The notes beneath the pieces were generated by a model. It did not search any database. It saw only the letters and a list, made by a program, of their open reading frames with translations, and was not told the DNA's origin. From Silene noctiflora (lineage: Eukaryota > Streptophyta > Magnoliopsida > Caryophyllales > Caryophyllaceae): a stretch of 22,723 bases of DNA. The stretch spans positions 35,455 through 58,177 of the forward strand of contig VHZZ01008679.1 in NCBI GenBank assembly GCA_009801015.1, read 5' to 3'. A program made the translations under genes and the position numbers. Of the stretch, positions 1 to 11,100 are shown piece after piece (the stretch's first letter is position 1; each line of letters opens with the position of its first letter).

Positions 1-373
1 GGTTTCCACTGCAAATTGTTGTTTGGGGCAACCTATTAATCTAACGATTAAACAGTTGCATTTTATCATTCTATTCATCTAAAGCCATTGCATCACAATT
101 TCATGTTAAGAATTCAGTTTAAGGATCACAATGGCATAGCAATTCTTATGCCATTATGCCACCACCTCATTAAACTATCTACAAATCCTTTCTATAAGTC
201 ACTAAAGGACCCCTAATGTACGAAACTAAAACGGGCCGGCATCGTATGCTCGACTGTTCTCTCTTTACCCTCTCTTCAAAACTTGGCCTATGTTCAATTG
301 TATCCGCAAAAATGATTGCTCGACTTCAAAGTTAGACATGTACATCTCTCAGAAGCTACATCAGAAAACAACT
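1..373. other. Downstream flank of the TRF-like gene; no gene seen
   Basis: AT-rich sequence beyond the stop codon of the TRF-like gene. It should hold that gene's 3' untranslated region on the minus strand. I see no canonical AATAAA on that strand and no long reading frame or repeat. Confidence 0.5.
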
Positions 374-3300
374 TTAGTCCGGCAAAGAAAGGTTGGTTTC
401 ATAGCATCTTGAATCCGAAAGCTCTCCTTCCTGCTCTGATCTACAGTTTGGAATTGCCTTGTCAAGTTCCCTGATCCTTTCAATTATAGTGTCTGGTAAA
501 GCTAGTACACCATTCCTCAAATGCTGATCCTAAACAAGAATTTGCTGGTTATAGTTACTGTCCATGTAAGCAACAGAAAACATAAATGTCGCGCAAAAGC
601 ACTTTGAAGTTCTTAATTAAATGGTCCATTATAACCTTATGCCTTCTACATGTGTATCAGACCCCGACCTTAGTTCTTATTTCTGGTCATAAAACTAAAT
701 GTAGTATGGTGCCACAAAAAAATGTGTGAGAAAAACCACTATCTAGTATGTTCGACATTAACAATAGCCAATAACACTAAACCATGGTTTAAAATTTAGG
801 ATGCGACTCCAAAATGCAACCGAGTTATAAGGTTTTGAAGGTAAACCGCAACCCAAGTTTGAGCCACTATTGACAGCATCTATAGTGAAACGATCGAGAT
901 CAAGTTGCGATGATGGATTATGAGATCAAGTTTTAAACCAAGATTTAATACATTCTAAAATATGTACTCGAACTCGAGGATAATAAGTACATGGTGGCCG
1001 AGAACAAAAAGTCGAAGGGGACAGAGAACACTCCTTCAAGATGTAACTGACCTGTTTACCTTTTTAAAGCATCCCAACAGAATCGTTACCTGCTCAAGAA
1101 TGACTTAATTAAGCTTTATTCTTAGCTTCACTATCCTCTGGTCTCATGATTTAGACACAATCGCTCAAAACAGAACTCATGACTGCAAGTTAGTGTTTCA
1201 TTGGGATCTCTTAGTCACTTTCAGTTTCATTTATCTTAAACTGCATCGAAATCGACTACATTTAATCAATTAAATCCCCAACTCATACTCAACAGAAAAT
1301 TATATTGCACTCAACCGAAAGTGTCCTATACGCTAATCATCTGCCTTAAAGATCAATTTTGCATGAACTAAGGACAGATTATGGTCTCCATAGCTCTCAA
1401 AGAACTACAAGTATATCAAACTAGCAAGACACCACAAACGGCTATCTGAAAGTAAATATTCATTATTTTCTATGTTTATGAGAAAGACTAGGTATCATTG
1501 ATTAAGATATATTCCAAACATTAAATCATGATCAGAGTATAGGAAACACTGGCATTAAAGAATGAAACACTGACAGACTACGGCAGTAAAGGATGGAAGT
1601 TGGAACACATGCATGAATAACAAAAAACAGACCTTTGTTTTTTTCTGTCGAATTCCACTATTAGCCTTTACGAGGTTTCGCCATTTGTCCTGCACAGATT
1701 ATTGGTACCAGAAAATTTTTTAGACCAAAACTCAAGCAAAATCATGTATGCAAAAGATGTTAGGCTGGAAATATCAAAACAGTTAAATAAAGGATTGTGA
1801 AATACCCTGATATCAGTGGGAGAACGGCATGCAGATGTGAAAAAGGTTCTCTGTATAGCAGTCCATTGTCCTTGACCATACTGAGCAATGCCGTCAACCA
1901 ATCTTACTACCTCATCCAATTTCCATAGCTTGTTGTACTTCTTACTTCTGAAGCTTGATTCATTAGGCGTATAGTCATCATCTGTGTCTAGTTCCTGCAA
2001 GAAACATACCCAAATTACTTCATGAGTTGTATTTCCAAATCTGCTAAAGATTCGCAGATAAGACTCCCTTATTATTAGCTTCCAATGGCATTGGGTCTGT
2101 ATTTAGCTGAATGGTCACAGCAAGCTGCTTCATATGTGAAAATTCTAAACGGGAACAATACTTATCTTGTGAACTTCTGGTTACATGAAGATAAACGAAT
2201 TTCCACATAATGAAATCATTTGCCTGTTGTACCAACAATCGGTTTCCAATTTATTCAAGACGAATAGAGGAGGGGTGCAGATTATCTTCCAAATCAATAT
2301 ATTACAGACTCTCCCCAAATTGATTTACATTGTTCATCAATTGACTAAGCTTCAATACGGGCATTTAGACTAAAATGATGCAATATCCAACCTCTACGGC
2401 CACTGTTGATTTTCAATAGTGGTATTTTCTCATTTTTGCTTACAAACATTTCACATATTAGTTACTACAGATGATATTTGAATACACATTAATTAGGAAC
2501 TAAAAGCTCAATTCAGAAAGGAATCTTTGAACTAGAAAAGAACAATAATACGTACTAAGTTTCTTCTGGAGGCCTTTAGAGTTTCTCTTTCAGATGTTGC
2601 ATGGAACTTCTTCTGATTAGACACAGCACTAAGATATTTACAGCGTGACGAGCTCCTAGGAAATTTCTTTGGTCTACCTCTACCCCGTTTTGGCTTTGAA
2701 ATTGGTGACTCCTCTGCATACTTTTTTGGAGGACGACACAATCTCTTCTGTCTAGATGTAACCAGTCCACAAGAGCCATGAGCCGAACAGTAATTTATCG
2801 GCAAGTCTTCTGTTTCCATCAAATGACTCACCTGGTTGACTTCATCAGATGGTGAGTAGTGTTCATTGATTGCTTTTTCAGCGCGCTGTTTACCACAGAC
2901 GGTTGAGCAATTCATACTCCTTCTGTCCTCGGAGCAATTTAAATGTGTGCCATCTTCAATTATTGTACCATCTATGTATTTGTTCCCAGTGACGTCATGC
3001 GTTTCACTAGCAGTATCCCTCAAGCCTTTAGGAAGTGGAATGGAAAATTCAGACACATCAACAACCTCATTGCTAGTTTCTGGGGAGTTGAGTGCTGATC
3101 TAGGGTTCCCAAAACTCAACTCATCGTCACAGAATTTGAAATCTAGCTCAGGAACTTTTTTCGCAGAATCAATGTCTGTTTTGCAGTATATGAAAATTCT
3201 GAATGATTGCGCTTTGTTGTAATCATTTTTACAATGTGAAATACCGAATACATACCCAAAATGGGATCTTCAGATAATTTTGGGAAACAGACTGCCAAAG

Positions 3301-6300
3301 TTAAGTTGGCTATTTCATCCTCACATAGCAGTCGATTTGGAACCTACAGGTGCACTTCTTTTAGCAAACAAACATTATGAACTTACAAGACACCGATAAG
3401 GTCCCAGCCCCAAGCACCATGCTTCCAAGAAAGAGCAACTCAGAAAACTGTGGAGCTATAATTACTAAATGGCAAAATCTACTTATTCATGACCTTTATA
3501 CTTTATGGAAGGAATTATGAAGTTGAGATAAAACTTGAGACAGAGAGCCAAAGATGAGAAATTGAGAATATTCTATTTCACTAGAATCCTCTACGAATTT
3601 AAATGAAACCGTAAGTATGGAGCTGGAAGACAGAGAGAGAAAAATTGAAAAATTGAACAGAACAAGCAGTGTCTCTTTAGATAAAAACATCAACTCCCTT
3701 GCTTATTGCAAAGTTGAAAGTATGGAAGACATCCAAATAAAATGCAGCGACTACAAATCCACTACATATGATAATGAAAAACATGTTTCAAGGATGATAA
3801 GTTGGGGAAGCAAAGAAACAAAAATATGCACACGTCGTCACATCGTATTGAATGAAACAAAACAAATACACATACTCTGCATTCGTCGTCATGTTCTGTC
3901 ATGTTGGAAGTCAGCCTTTCTGCAGGGAAGTGAAAAGACAGATGTTTTGAATAGGATACTGCACTAAGGAACAACAACTTCAGTCGCGTAATGAAAGCAG
4001 ACTTGCTAATTGTAACTACTCTGTATAAGAGACAGAGAAGTTGTAGTTTCATAGTTTATTCAATATTTTTTTTTTCATGTGAGAGAAAAAGTAGTCTTGA
4101 AACCAGGTCATACACTTGAAAGCTAAGCAGTAATCAACAAAAAGTTATAATCAAGAGTACCATGCATGAATTTGAAAACTGAACCCTTGTTTGGATCGAT
4201 GATATGAGAGAAAGCGACATTATGGTAAGGGAGGGGATTTTATAAGGTTTGTTTGGATATTATGTTGGAAGTTGGGGGCAGGGGGGAAGGGGGGATCTAG
4301 CAGACTGTTTTTTGGACAATTTAAGAACCACCATGCAACTCAACGATTCAAATGATCCCGCACTTACGATGCAGATTAGCCACAGTAGAATAAAAGATGA
4401 AAGAAAGAAAAACATTCGATAGGACTTGCAATATTCAAGGGAGAGTTGCCAAGGAGAAGACACGAGAACCAATAAAGTTATGATTAGTTTCCATCTCCTT
4501 TGATATTGACAAAACCTATGGCACTTCTACTCAAACAAAAAAAAAAAGGCATATGGAACATTTACAACACCAGCCATGAGAGCAATGAGTAAGCTTCTAC
4601 TGTATTACCTAAATTGGCAATTGAATCGTAATGAAACACGGAAGAAACATCATCAATTCTGAATGCCTCCTCAAAGTTATCGTCCAGGTAAAGTGCGGAA
4701 GCATAAGCATACCCAGATTCAGCCCATTTATGACTCGTTTCAGATACTCCATATGCATCCTCAGCAATCCAAGGCTCTTCCTTAACCTGCGGATGAAAAA
4801 AGGCATAAAGAGTTGCATCAATTGCATGTCAAGGTTAAGACATTAATGTAAATGAAATATTCCTTGGCGTGTTAATCGCTTTTGACATGTGCAGTAAAGC
4901 TGACAAAGGCAGTTTAAATTGCTATCTAGGAAGTAGCCTCAATCCTAAAACCTAAAACATTTGCAATTAAAAACTTGACTAAGGGAGTAAATTTTTTCGG
5001 GTCGTTTGGTTCACTGCTTAGGAATGGAATGGATTGGGATGAGAAACCATAGAGTATGGGATTCTAATTCTATACCTTTCAAAACATGTTTGGTTCATTA
5101 GAAAAATAAACATAAAGGAATGGAGTTTGAATCCATGGGGGAGGGGATGAGTATGAGATTCCAAGGGGTTGAAGTGGAGATAGAATCCAATAGGATTCTA
5201 ACTCCATTCCAAAATACCCCAACCAAACACTAGAATGAGTAGAAGCCATTCCATTCCATTCCAAACCTCCCAACCAAACACCCTTAATTACTTGGTAATA
5301 AGTTCCTTGAAAATAGGTTTGGCATATAAGAGTAATGATTACTGAGGAGATGTTTTACTCCCGAAATCATTACCCGGGGGAGGGTAGGTAATGTATTACC
5401 CTTTCACGAGGGTAATAAATTTGGAAGGTGAATAATTACTCTAATACCAAACATGAAAAATACACCTTACTTATCACTCCCCTATTCATTTCCCCTTTTT
5501 TACCTTCAATCCAAACAAGCCCTAAGAGAATAAAAAATTCTCTTAGTTTTCCCGCATAACTAATATTTCTCAAAATTGGGCCTTTTTTTGAATTATAAAC
5601 TACCTATGAATAATAGGCTACAAACCAATTGCTATTAGTTACCATTAATCTGTAAAAGTTGGGTCTTACATCTGATTTATATAGTATACCTATNAAACAT
5701 GATTTCATTACAACAAATCGCTACTCCATAATTAATAGTATTTCATATAGGCCATTTTGTAATAATATACAACAACATCAGAGCCTTAATCCCAAAATGG
5801 TTTGGGGTCGGCTGACATGAATTAAAATCGTCCATGGGTGAACACACAGCTCAAAATGCGAAAATATAGAAAAGGGAAAGTAAAAACAAAAGGGGAGTGA
5901 AACATAATACAAAAGCCAAGGTAGCCTTATAGGTTTTAAAATGTAAGTCCGGATTTCTTTTATAAAACTTAGAATTTAAATCGAGAAAAAAGATTAAAAC
6001 GATTTTGAAAACCGAAGTAAAACTTAAGGGCCCGGAATACCTTAAAAGTGAAACAAGTATTAATATATAAAAAGTTGTTGGTAAAAACTTGTAGTAAATC
6101 CGAAAAGAGCAAATAATATTAAATATGAAAATAATATATTTAATGTAAATTTTATAAATATGAAAATTCATATATTCTGTGCTAAATGTTTTACATAATT
6201 TTAATTAACATTTTTAATCTAAATTTTATATTCTCCGAGTTGGAAGACATTTAGGCATATAACATCTAATGATCCCAAACTTGAAATGTTAACTAGTTGG

Positions 6301-6785
6301 AAAAGTATGTGTCCAAAAGATCAAAAAAGGCATTTGATATATCATGCATAGATTCGATGAAACTTGACAATTAGTTTGACGACCTCTAAACAAGTAGAGG
6401 AAATATGTAGACAAGTATTTGAGTGCGTCAATTACAGTAGAGACAGCTGAGTCTACATTTGATATAATGTATGAACATTGAAATGGTGTAATTAATGGCG
6501 CACATAAAAACAAGTAGTTTTTAAGTATGTATTTGGACAAAAATAGCAGGATTTGTAAGGAATGATAAAGATAATTAGAGTGATAGTAGGTAAATAAGCA
6601 GAAACAGAGAGAATCGGTGTAGCAACAAAACAAGATGATTAACTTAAAACTCTAGCATTTAATCTAGCAACAAATAAAACAAAACAACATTTGAACATGT
6701 AAATAGAGAAGTTAGAAGATTGAGGAGAAGAGATATACGAATATACGAATATACGAATATACGAACTCACCTCGGAGATGTTCAT
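374..6785 (-). CDS. TRFL8: TRF-like (telobox) single-MYB protein with AT-hook-like motif, 8 coding exons, 463 aa
   Basis: Spliced exons, in transcript order: 6771-6785, 4609-4786, 3502-3590, 3256-3343, 2556-3175, 1806-1994, 1633-1689, 374-529. They total 1392 nt, 463 codons plus TAA, and every junction is GT/AG with matching phase. The MYB domain (about residues 348-405) has regularly spaced tryptophans W354, W374 and W396. W396 sits in the telobox-type third helix DKWRNL, typical of telomere-repeat-binding-like proteins. An AT-hook-like core (RGRGRPKK) lies near residues 287-294, with another basic RPPKK patch just before it. The N-terminal half is acidic with no domain I recognise. The family is nuclear and MYB/telobox domains bind TTTAGGG-type DNA; binding here is inferred. 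The ATG is chosen because it follows a CT-rich leader and gives MNISE, spliced in frame. The TRFL8 name rests on the MYB type plus the adjacent translin gene, as recalled for Arabidopsis. Exon 1 and the 89-nt exon 3 are the least certain. Confidence 0.85.
4999..5283. mobile_element. MITE-like element in intron 1 of the TRF-like gene
   Basis: The left end reads GGGTCGTTTGGTT and the right end, reversed, reads GGGTGTTTGGTTGGG. Both ends lead into GGAATGGAATGG-type sequence in inverted orientation. The GTTTGGTT terminus is common in small plant DNA elements. I could not find a convincing target-site duplication, so the superfamily is not assigned. Confidence 0.55.
5317..5452. mobile_element. Fold-back MITE-like element in intron 1
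   Basis: The left arm GTTTGGCATATAAGAGTAAT (5317-5336) is matched by the reverse complement of 5434-5452, with few mismatches. The interior is itself rich in GTAAT/ATTAC inverted pieces, so the whole stretch could fold on itself. It lies directly beside the 4999-5283 element, which suggests an insertion hotspot. No coding capacity is seen. Confidence 0.5.
5522..5546. repeat. Perfect 10-bp inverted repeat with 5-base loop
   Basis: CTAAGAGAAT at 5522-5531 is exactly mirrored by ATTCTCTTAG at 5537-5546. It is intronic in the TRF-like gene and may be a remnant of a small element. The A-rich loop does not resemble a known regulatory hairpin. Confidence 0.6.
6734..6765. repeat. Short tandem repeat (TATACGAA)n next to the exon 1 donor
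   Basis: About four copies of an 8-bp unit lie inside intron 1 of the TRF-like gene. They begin only a few bases from the splice donor at 6769-6770. Confidence 0.85.
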
Positions 6786-6900
6786 AGTAGGAAAGAATTA
6801 TTAAGGTTGAGAAGTGTTGAAAAGTGTTGAGAGTGAGAGGAGAGAGAAAATGAATGTCTGAATGATGTCTCTTTCTCTCTTAGGAAATGACGGGACAAGA
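6786..6900 (-). promoter_or_regulatory. Probable 5' leader and proximal promoter of the TRF-like gene
   Basis: Read on the minus strand, the bases just before the ATG at 6785 are strongly pyrimidine-rich, with runs such as TTTCTCTCTCCTCTCACTCTC. CT-rich leaders (Y patches) are common at plant transcription starts. I see no clear TATA box close by; the best TATA-like string on this strand lies near 7070. A 16-bp string is repeated at 6794-6809 and 6898-6913, with a 104-bp period. Confidence 0.4.
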
Positions 6901-8149
6901 ATTATTAAGGTTGTGCCAAACATGACCTGGAATACCAGGAGGCTTGTACCTAAGGATAGTAACGGATACCATGTTTTCATGCTTTTTTTTTGAGCTTCTA
7001 CTTGTACCGCGGTGCTCAAACATTAGGGTTCACCCTTCACCCGTCCTTATTTTATTTTATTTTATTTCTAAATATACAAGCATAGTAAAATTGTCCACCA
7101 ACCGGGACGAAGGTGGTCGTCAGTTAGAAGGGGGTGATATATAGATGGTGTGCGAGGAGGCTTGTTTTATAATAGTCCTACTTATTTTCCTTTTATAGAT
7201 TTAATTAAAATACTTCTTATATATTGATATATAAGCAAATGAAATCAATAAAGTACAAATTGAGTTGGTCATAGTAGACTTACAACCACTTTGGCCTGAA
7301 AATGCTGATTTGAAACTTGAAATTAACTTGAAAAGTCCAAGTTTAAAATGTGGGTAATTAATCCCCGAATTGCAATTGACTTAAACCTAATTAACTCAAG
7401 GTTTGCCTCTTATTGAACCGACCCAAAAATAACACGTTCCGAAACGACCTTGAGATTACCTTGGATTACTAATTTGAAAAGAAAATATCAATTGTAAAAC
7501 ACTCATGTTAGCATATGTACTTTTGTAGAACACATTTTCAGTCAAGTTTACGCGAACCACTTCCACTCATTTATCCCGAAAATAATATTGACTCATAACT
7601 TGAAACCTACCCAGTTTGGTACAACACTCATGTTAGCATATGTACTTCGTATGAAATTATCACTTGCAAGTTCAAAATCACAATGAAATGACAGAAAACA
7701 AACACCTGTTAAAACAATCGACCAAACCTGAACCTGGCTTGGCCCAAAGGTTGATACAACCGCGACAAAATCCCAAAACCTGGTAAAACAAAACCCGCCT
7801 CCAACCCACTGATTCAATTGCCAGAGCTTAGTAGCGAGGATCATCGATGGTCACATTTCATCCTTTTGATATTCATTCATAAGATGCTCTATCTACAACC
7901 GAGCTCTTGCACGATCATACATATCACAAATGACGGTTGACAGAAAAACTTGAGGTTGTCTACTAGGCTCGGACAGACTGAAAGAACTAGCAGAAAATTT
8001 TGCACACATTCGCACCAATTAATATCAGAAGTCTAGTTATCACAATATCTATCTTAGCAGACAATAGTCACAGCTTCGACAACCAAAGATATGGATAGAT
8101 GATACTAAAAAGCTACCAAAAAAGCCACCATTTCAACATATCCTCAGGC
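6901..8149. other. Intergenic region between translin and the TRF-like gene
   Basis: It should contain the translin 3' untranslated region (below 8150, minus strand) and distal promoter of the TRF-like gene. It also holds a TTTTA-type run near 7047-7067 and a 25-bp direct repeat (7498-7522 and 7623-7647). The open frames here have no recognisable protein features and are treated as chance. Confidence 0.6.
7498..7647. repeat. 25-bp direct repeat, copies 125 bp apart
   Basis: The string beginning AACACTCATGTTAGCATATG occurs at 7498-7522 and again at 7623-7647 with no mismatch over 25 bases. The flanks differ, so it is a short dispersed duplication or the edge of an insertion rather than a long tandem array. 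Confidence 0.85.
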
Positions 8150-11100
8150 TTAGGATTGCCCTTGGACTCCTTGATCTTCTGTTGAATCCGCTTTATCAGA
8201 TAAACCTCGGATCTTCACATCATAGTAAACTTCTTCGACCCTCTTCAGGTCATATTTCATACCTGTACAGATGATACAGAAGAACACACACTTCTGAAAA
8301 TCTATATAGAGAAATACAAAGAGTAAAAGACTCTATGACGTGAATTTTTCTAATGAAAAAAACAAATAAGCGCACCATCAAACTTCTTGCGCAGAAAGTC
8401 ATTACGGAGATTAAGCATCCTAAAGGCAGCATGAAGCTCGGTTAAAAAGTTCAACACCTTCCTTGGGGAATCATAGTCTCCGTATGTTACTCTGTTCACC
8501 ACATATCGCGGCTGCAGTAAGAGAAGAATAGCAGATTACACCTTTATTCTAACAAATGAAATATGGGTTCTTCCATAAAATACTACTCCCTCCGTCCCGG
8601 TCATTTGTTGTCCTTTGGTTTTGGCACAAAGACCAAGGAAAGAGGAGGGGGCCAATTATAACATGACAAGTGGACTACATTGAAGGTGAAAAATCAAATT
8701 ACTCATCAAATACAATCCTAAAATAGAAAGGACAACAAATGACTGAGACACCCCAAAATGGAAAAGGACAACAAATGACCGGGACGGAGGGAGTACTATT
8801 TTTTTTTAAATTCTAGGACTAACCCACCAATCGTTTATTGTTGACAAAAACATCTCTTGTGAATCATAATAGCCAAAATGCCAAGTATTTGATGAGTCAA
8901 CAAAACATTCCTTAATAAATGAGTGCCTAAACATAGCAGGTAAAAGAGATGGAATATAACACTTAGCTATGCTGAAGAAATACTAACTGAGTCTGAGGGT
9001 GTATCAAATGAATTTAAAAAAATGTAGGGTCTGGCTAGAATTGCATCCAATAACCTAGGACTAAACAGTAACTAAACTTTGAGACTCAATAAGAGACTAA
9101 AGCCAAAAAAAATGTTGACAATAAAAACAACAATCTGGCTGCGACACTGACAAAAGCATTGTTTCGAAAGGGTCCCTTCTACTATAGTTAACACTCAAAA
9201 AAAAAAAGAGTTTCTTCTAGTGATTGACTGAATATATATGATCTGATATCTTCATGCAAGAGAAGAAAATACAAAGATTATCTAATAGACAATGAAGTCT
9301 AAAATTGAGAAAGGAAATTACCAGCTCATTGGACATAAAACACACCCCTGCAGAAAGCAAAATATCTAAGATTAGTAATAAGTAATTAAATGTCAGCCAA
9401 ATAAACAAGTAGCTAAGTCACTACTCACTAGTGGTTGAAAGAGCAACAGAACAAAATCATTTTTCCATATATGAAAAGCAAGCTCAATGCTAATAGACTA
9501 GCGTCTTTTGAAGAAAACGGATACCCTAGGATACAACACCCCACCCCCACCTTTTCCATTTCACTTCCTATCTACAGTAAATTTTTTATTAGGTTTTATT
9601 TTTTTTATTACGGTTTAATCATCAAAAGTAACAGATCTATAACTTCACCTTAAATCTAGAGCAACTTCCCAGTTTGCTCTTAGTGGGAAATCAATTGCAT
9701 TCTTGATCAGTTGTAAGGATAACACTGATTGTTTACTGAAAAAATAACCCATATTGTAAAGATACTAGATAGATATGAAATATCTTGCATAATCCTATAG
9801 TCAGCCCAACATGACAAAAGATAGGTATTCAGGAGCCGACAAGCTGATGTCAAACGTTAATCCACTGATTTCTATATATAACTGCCATTCTTAAACTTGA
9901 AGCACAGATGATTTTCACAATCAAAAATATGGCATTCACCTCTAAATGTTCTACATTTCTAACCACTTTAACTGAATTTTGTAAGAGGGGAATGTTCCCC
10001 AAAACCACCTTGCGGACAGCTCTTCGTTGTTTTGCAGATTATAGCTTTTAGTAAGTAAAAAAGAAACTTTAACGAGGAAGAGAGTAAAAAAAGCATGGTA
10101 AGACTTAAGAGGATAACATATGCTCAGAGATAAAAGGAGGGGGACGAATACTTATCACATCTAATGTTATTAAGAAAACCTTTATGTATACTTTCGTTCT
10201 CATAATTAATCGGCGCTTTCAATTTTCCTTACATCCTATTCCAAAACTTTAGGTTCGTCATGTTGAGTAGTTTTGTAACTTTGTTCCACAAATTGTTTCT
10301 TCTATAGTAAGTGGTAAGATACTTTCCCACATTGCACATCATTCATATACCTCAGATTTGTTTATATTTTTGAAAACACATTTGTGTGTGCAAATTAAGA
10401 AACTACATCTACAAGAAGATAACGCAAACTTAAATTATCCAAGAGTGTCAAAATCTGCCAGCAAAAAACATTTTGATTGAAGAAAATGCATCCTGCTCAC
10501 CTAGATTGTGGATTGAAATTTTAACACGGGATAGAAGGAACAATAATTAATTTCTTTTCAAAACTGAGTGAAAAATGAACACATCAATGCCAGTTAGGTG
10601 GACTTGAGCCTATATCTTTGTGCAGTACACCACAAACCTGTCTAGGGGTGGTTAGTGGCAGACTGCCAGACCCTTGTCTCTGACATTGCCCATCGTTAGC
10701 CACTTAAATAATTTTGTTTCTCCTCAATCATTGACAAGTCACGAGTCCAAAGGGGATATAGCTCATATGCTAGTATTGCCATTCCGAGACACAGCAGAAA
10801 CAAAAACAGAAAGATCCAGAGCGAAAAACATTCTTTTACACATTCAGATAAGTGACAATTATCAATAGCTAGAAGTTCACACGATTAGAGAAAACGGATA
10901 ACTCCGAGGAAAATCAATGTAAAAAAAGTACACCACTTTACACAGTGAAAAGGATAATTTAAAACTCAGATTGGAGTTGATCCAAAGAAAACATATTTAG
11001 CACATAGCACCTCATATAGAGCGCCTGTGGCAGGTAGAGCCGTAGGGGAGGCATATAAGTAACATTAACGTTAAGCTCATAACACATAGTCACATACGTT

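Noticed and set aside
3617-3967. 116-codon plus-strand frame rich in charged residues
   Set aside because: It lies in intron 2 of the TRF-like gene, on the opposite strand from the spliced gene. It has no recognisable domain.
4190-4290. CTTGTTTGGAT string in intron 2 resembling a MITE terminus
   Set aside because: I found no inverted partner or target duplication within a reasonable distance.
5851-6633. Two minus-strand frames of about 110 codons rich in Phe, Leu and Tyr
   Set aside because: The hydrophobic look comes from AT-rich DNA. They lie within intron 1, with no conserved motif and no splice support.
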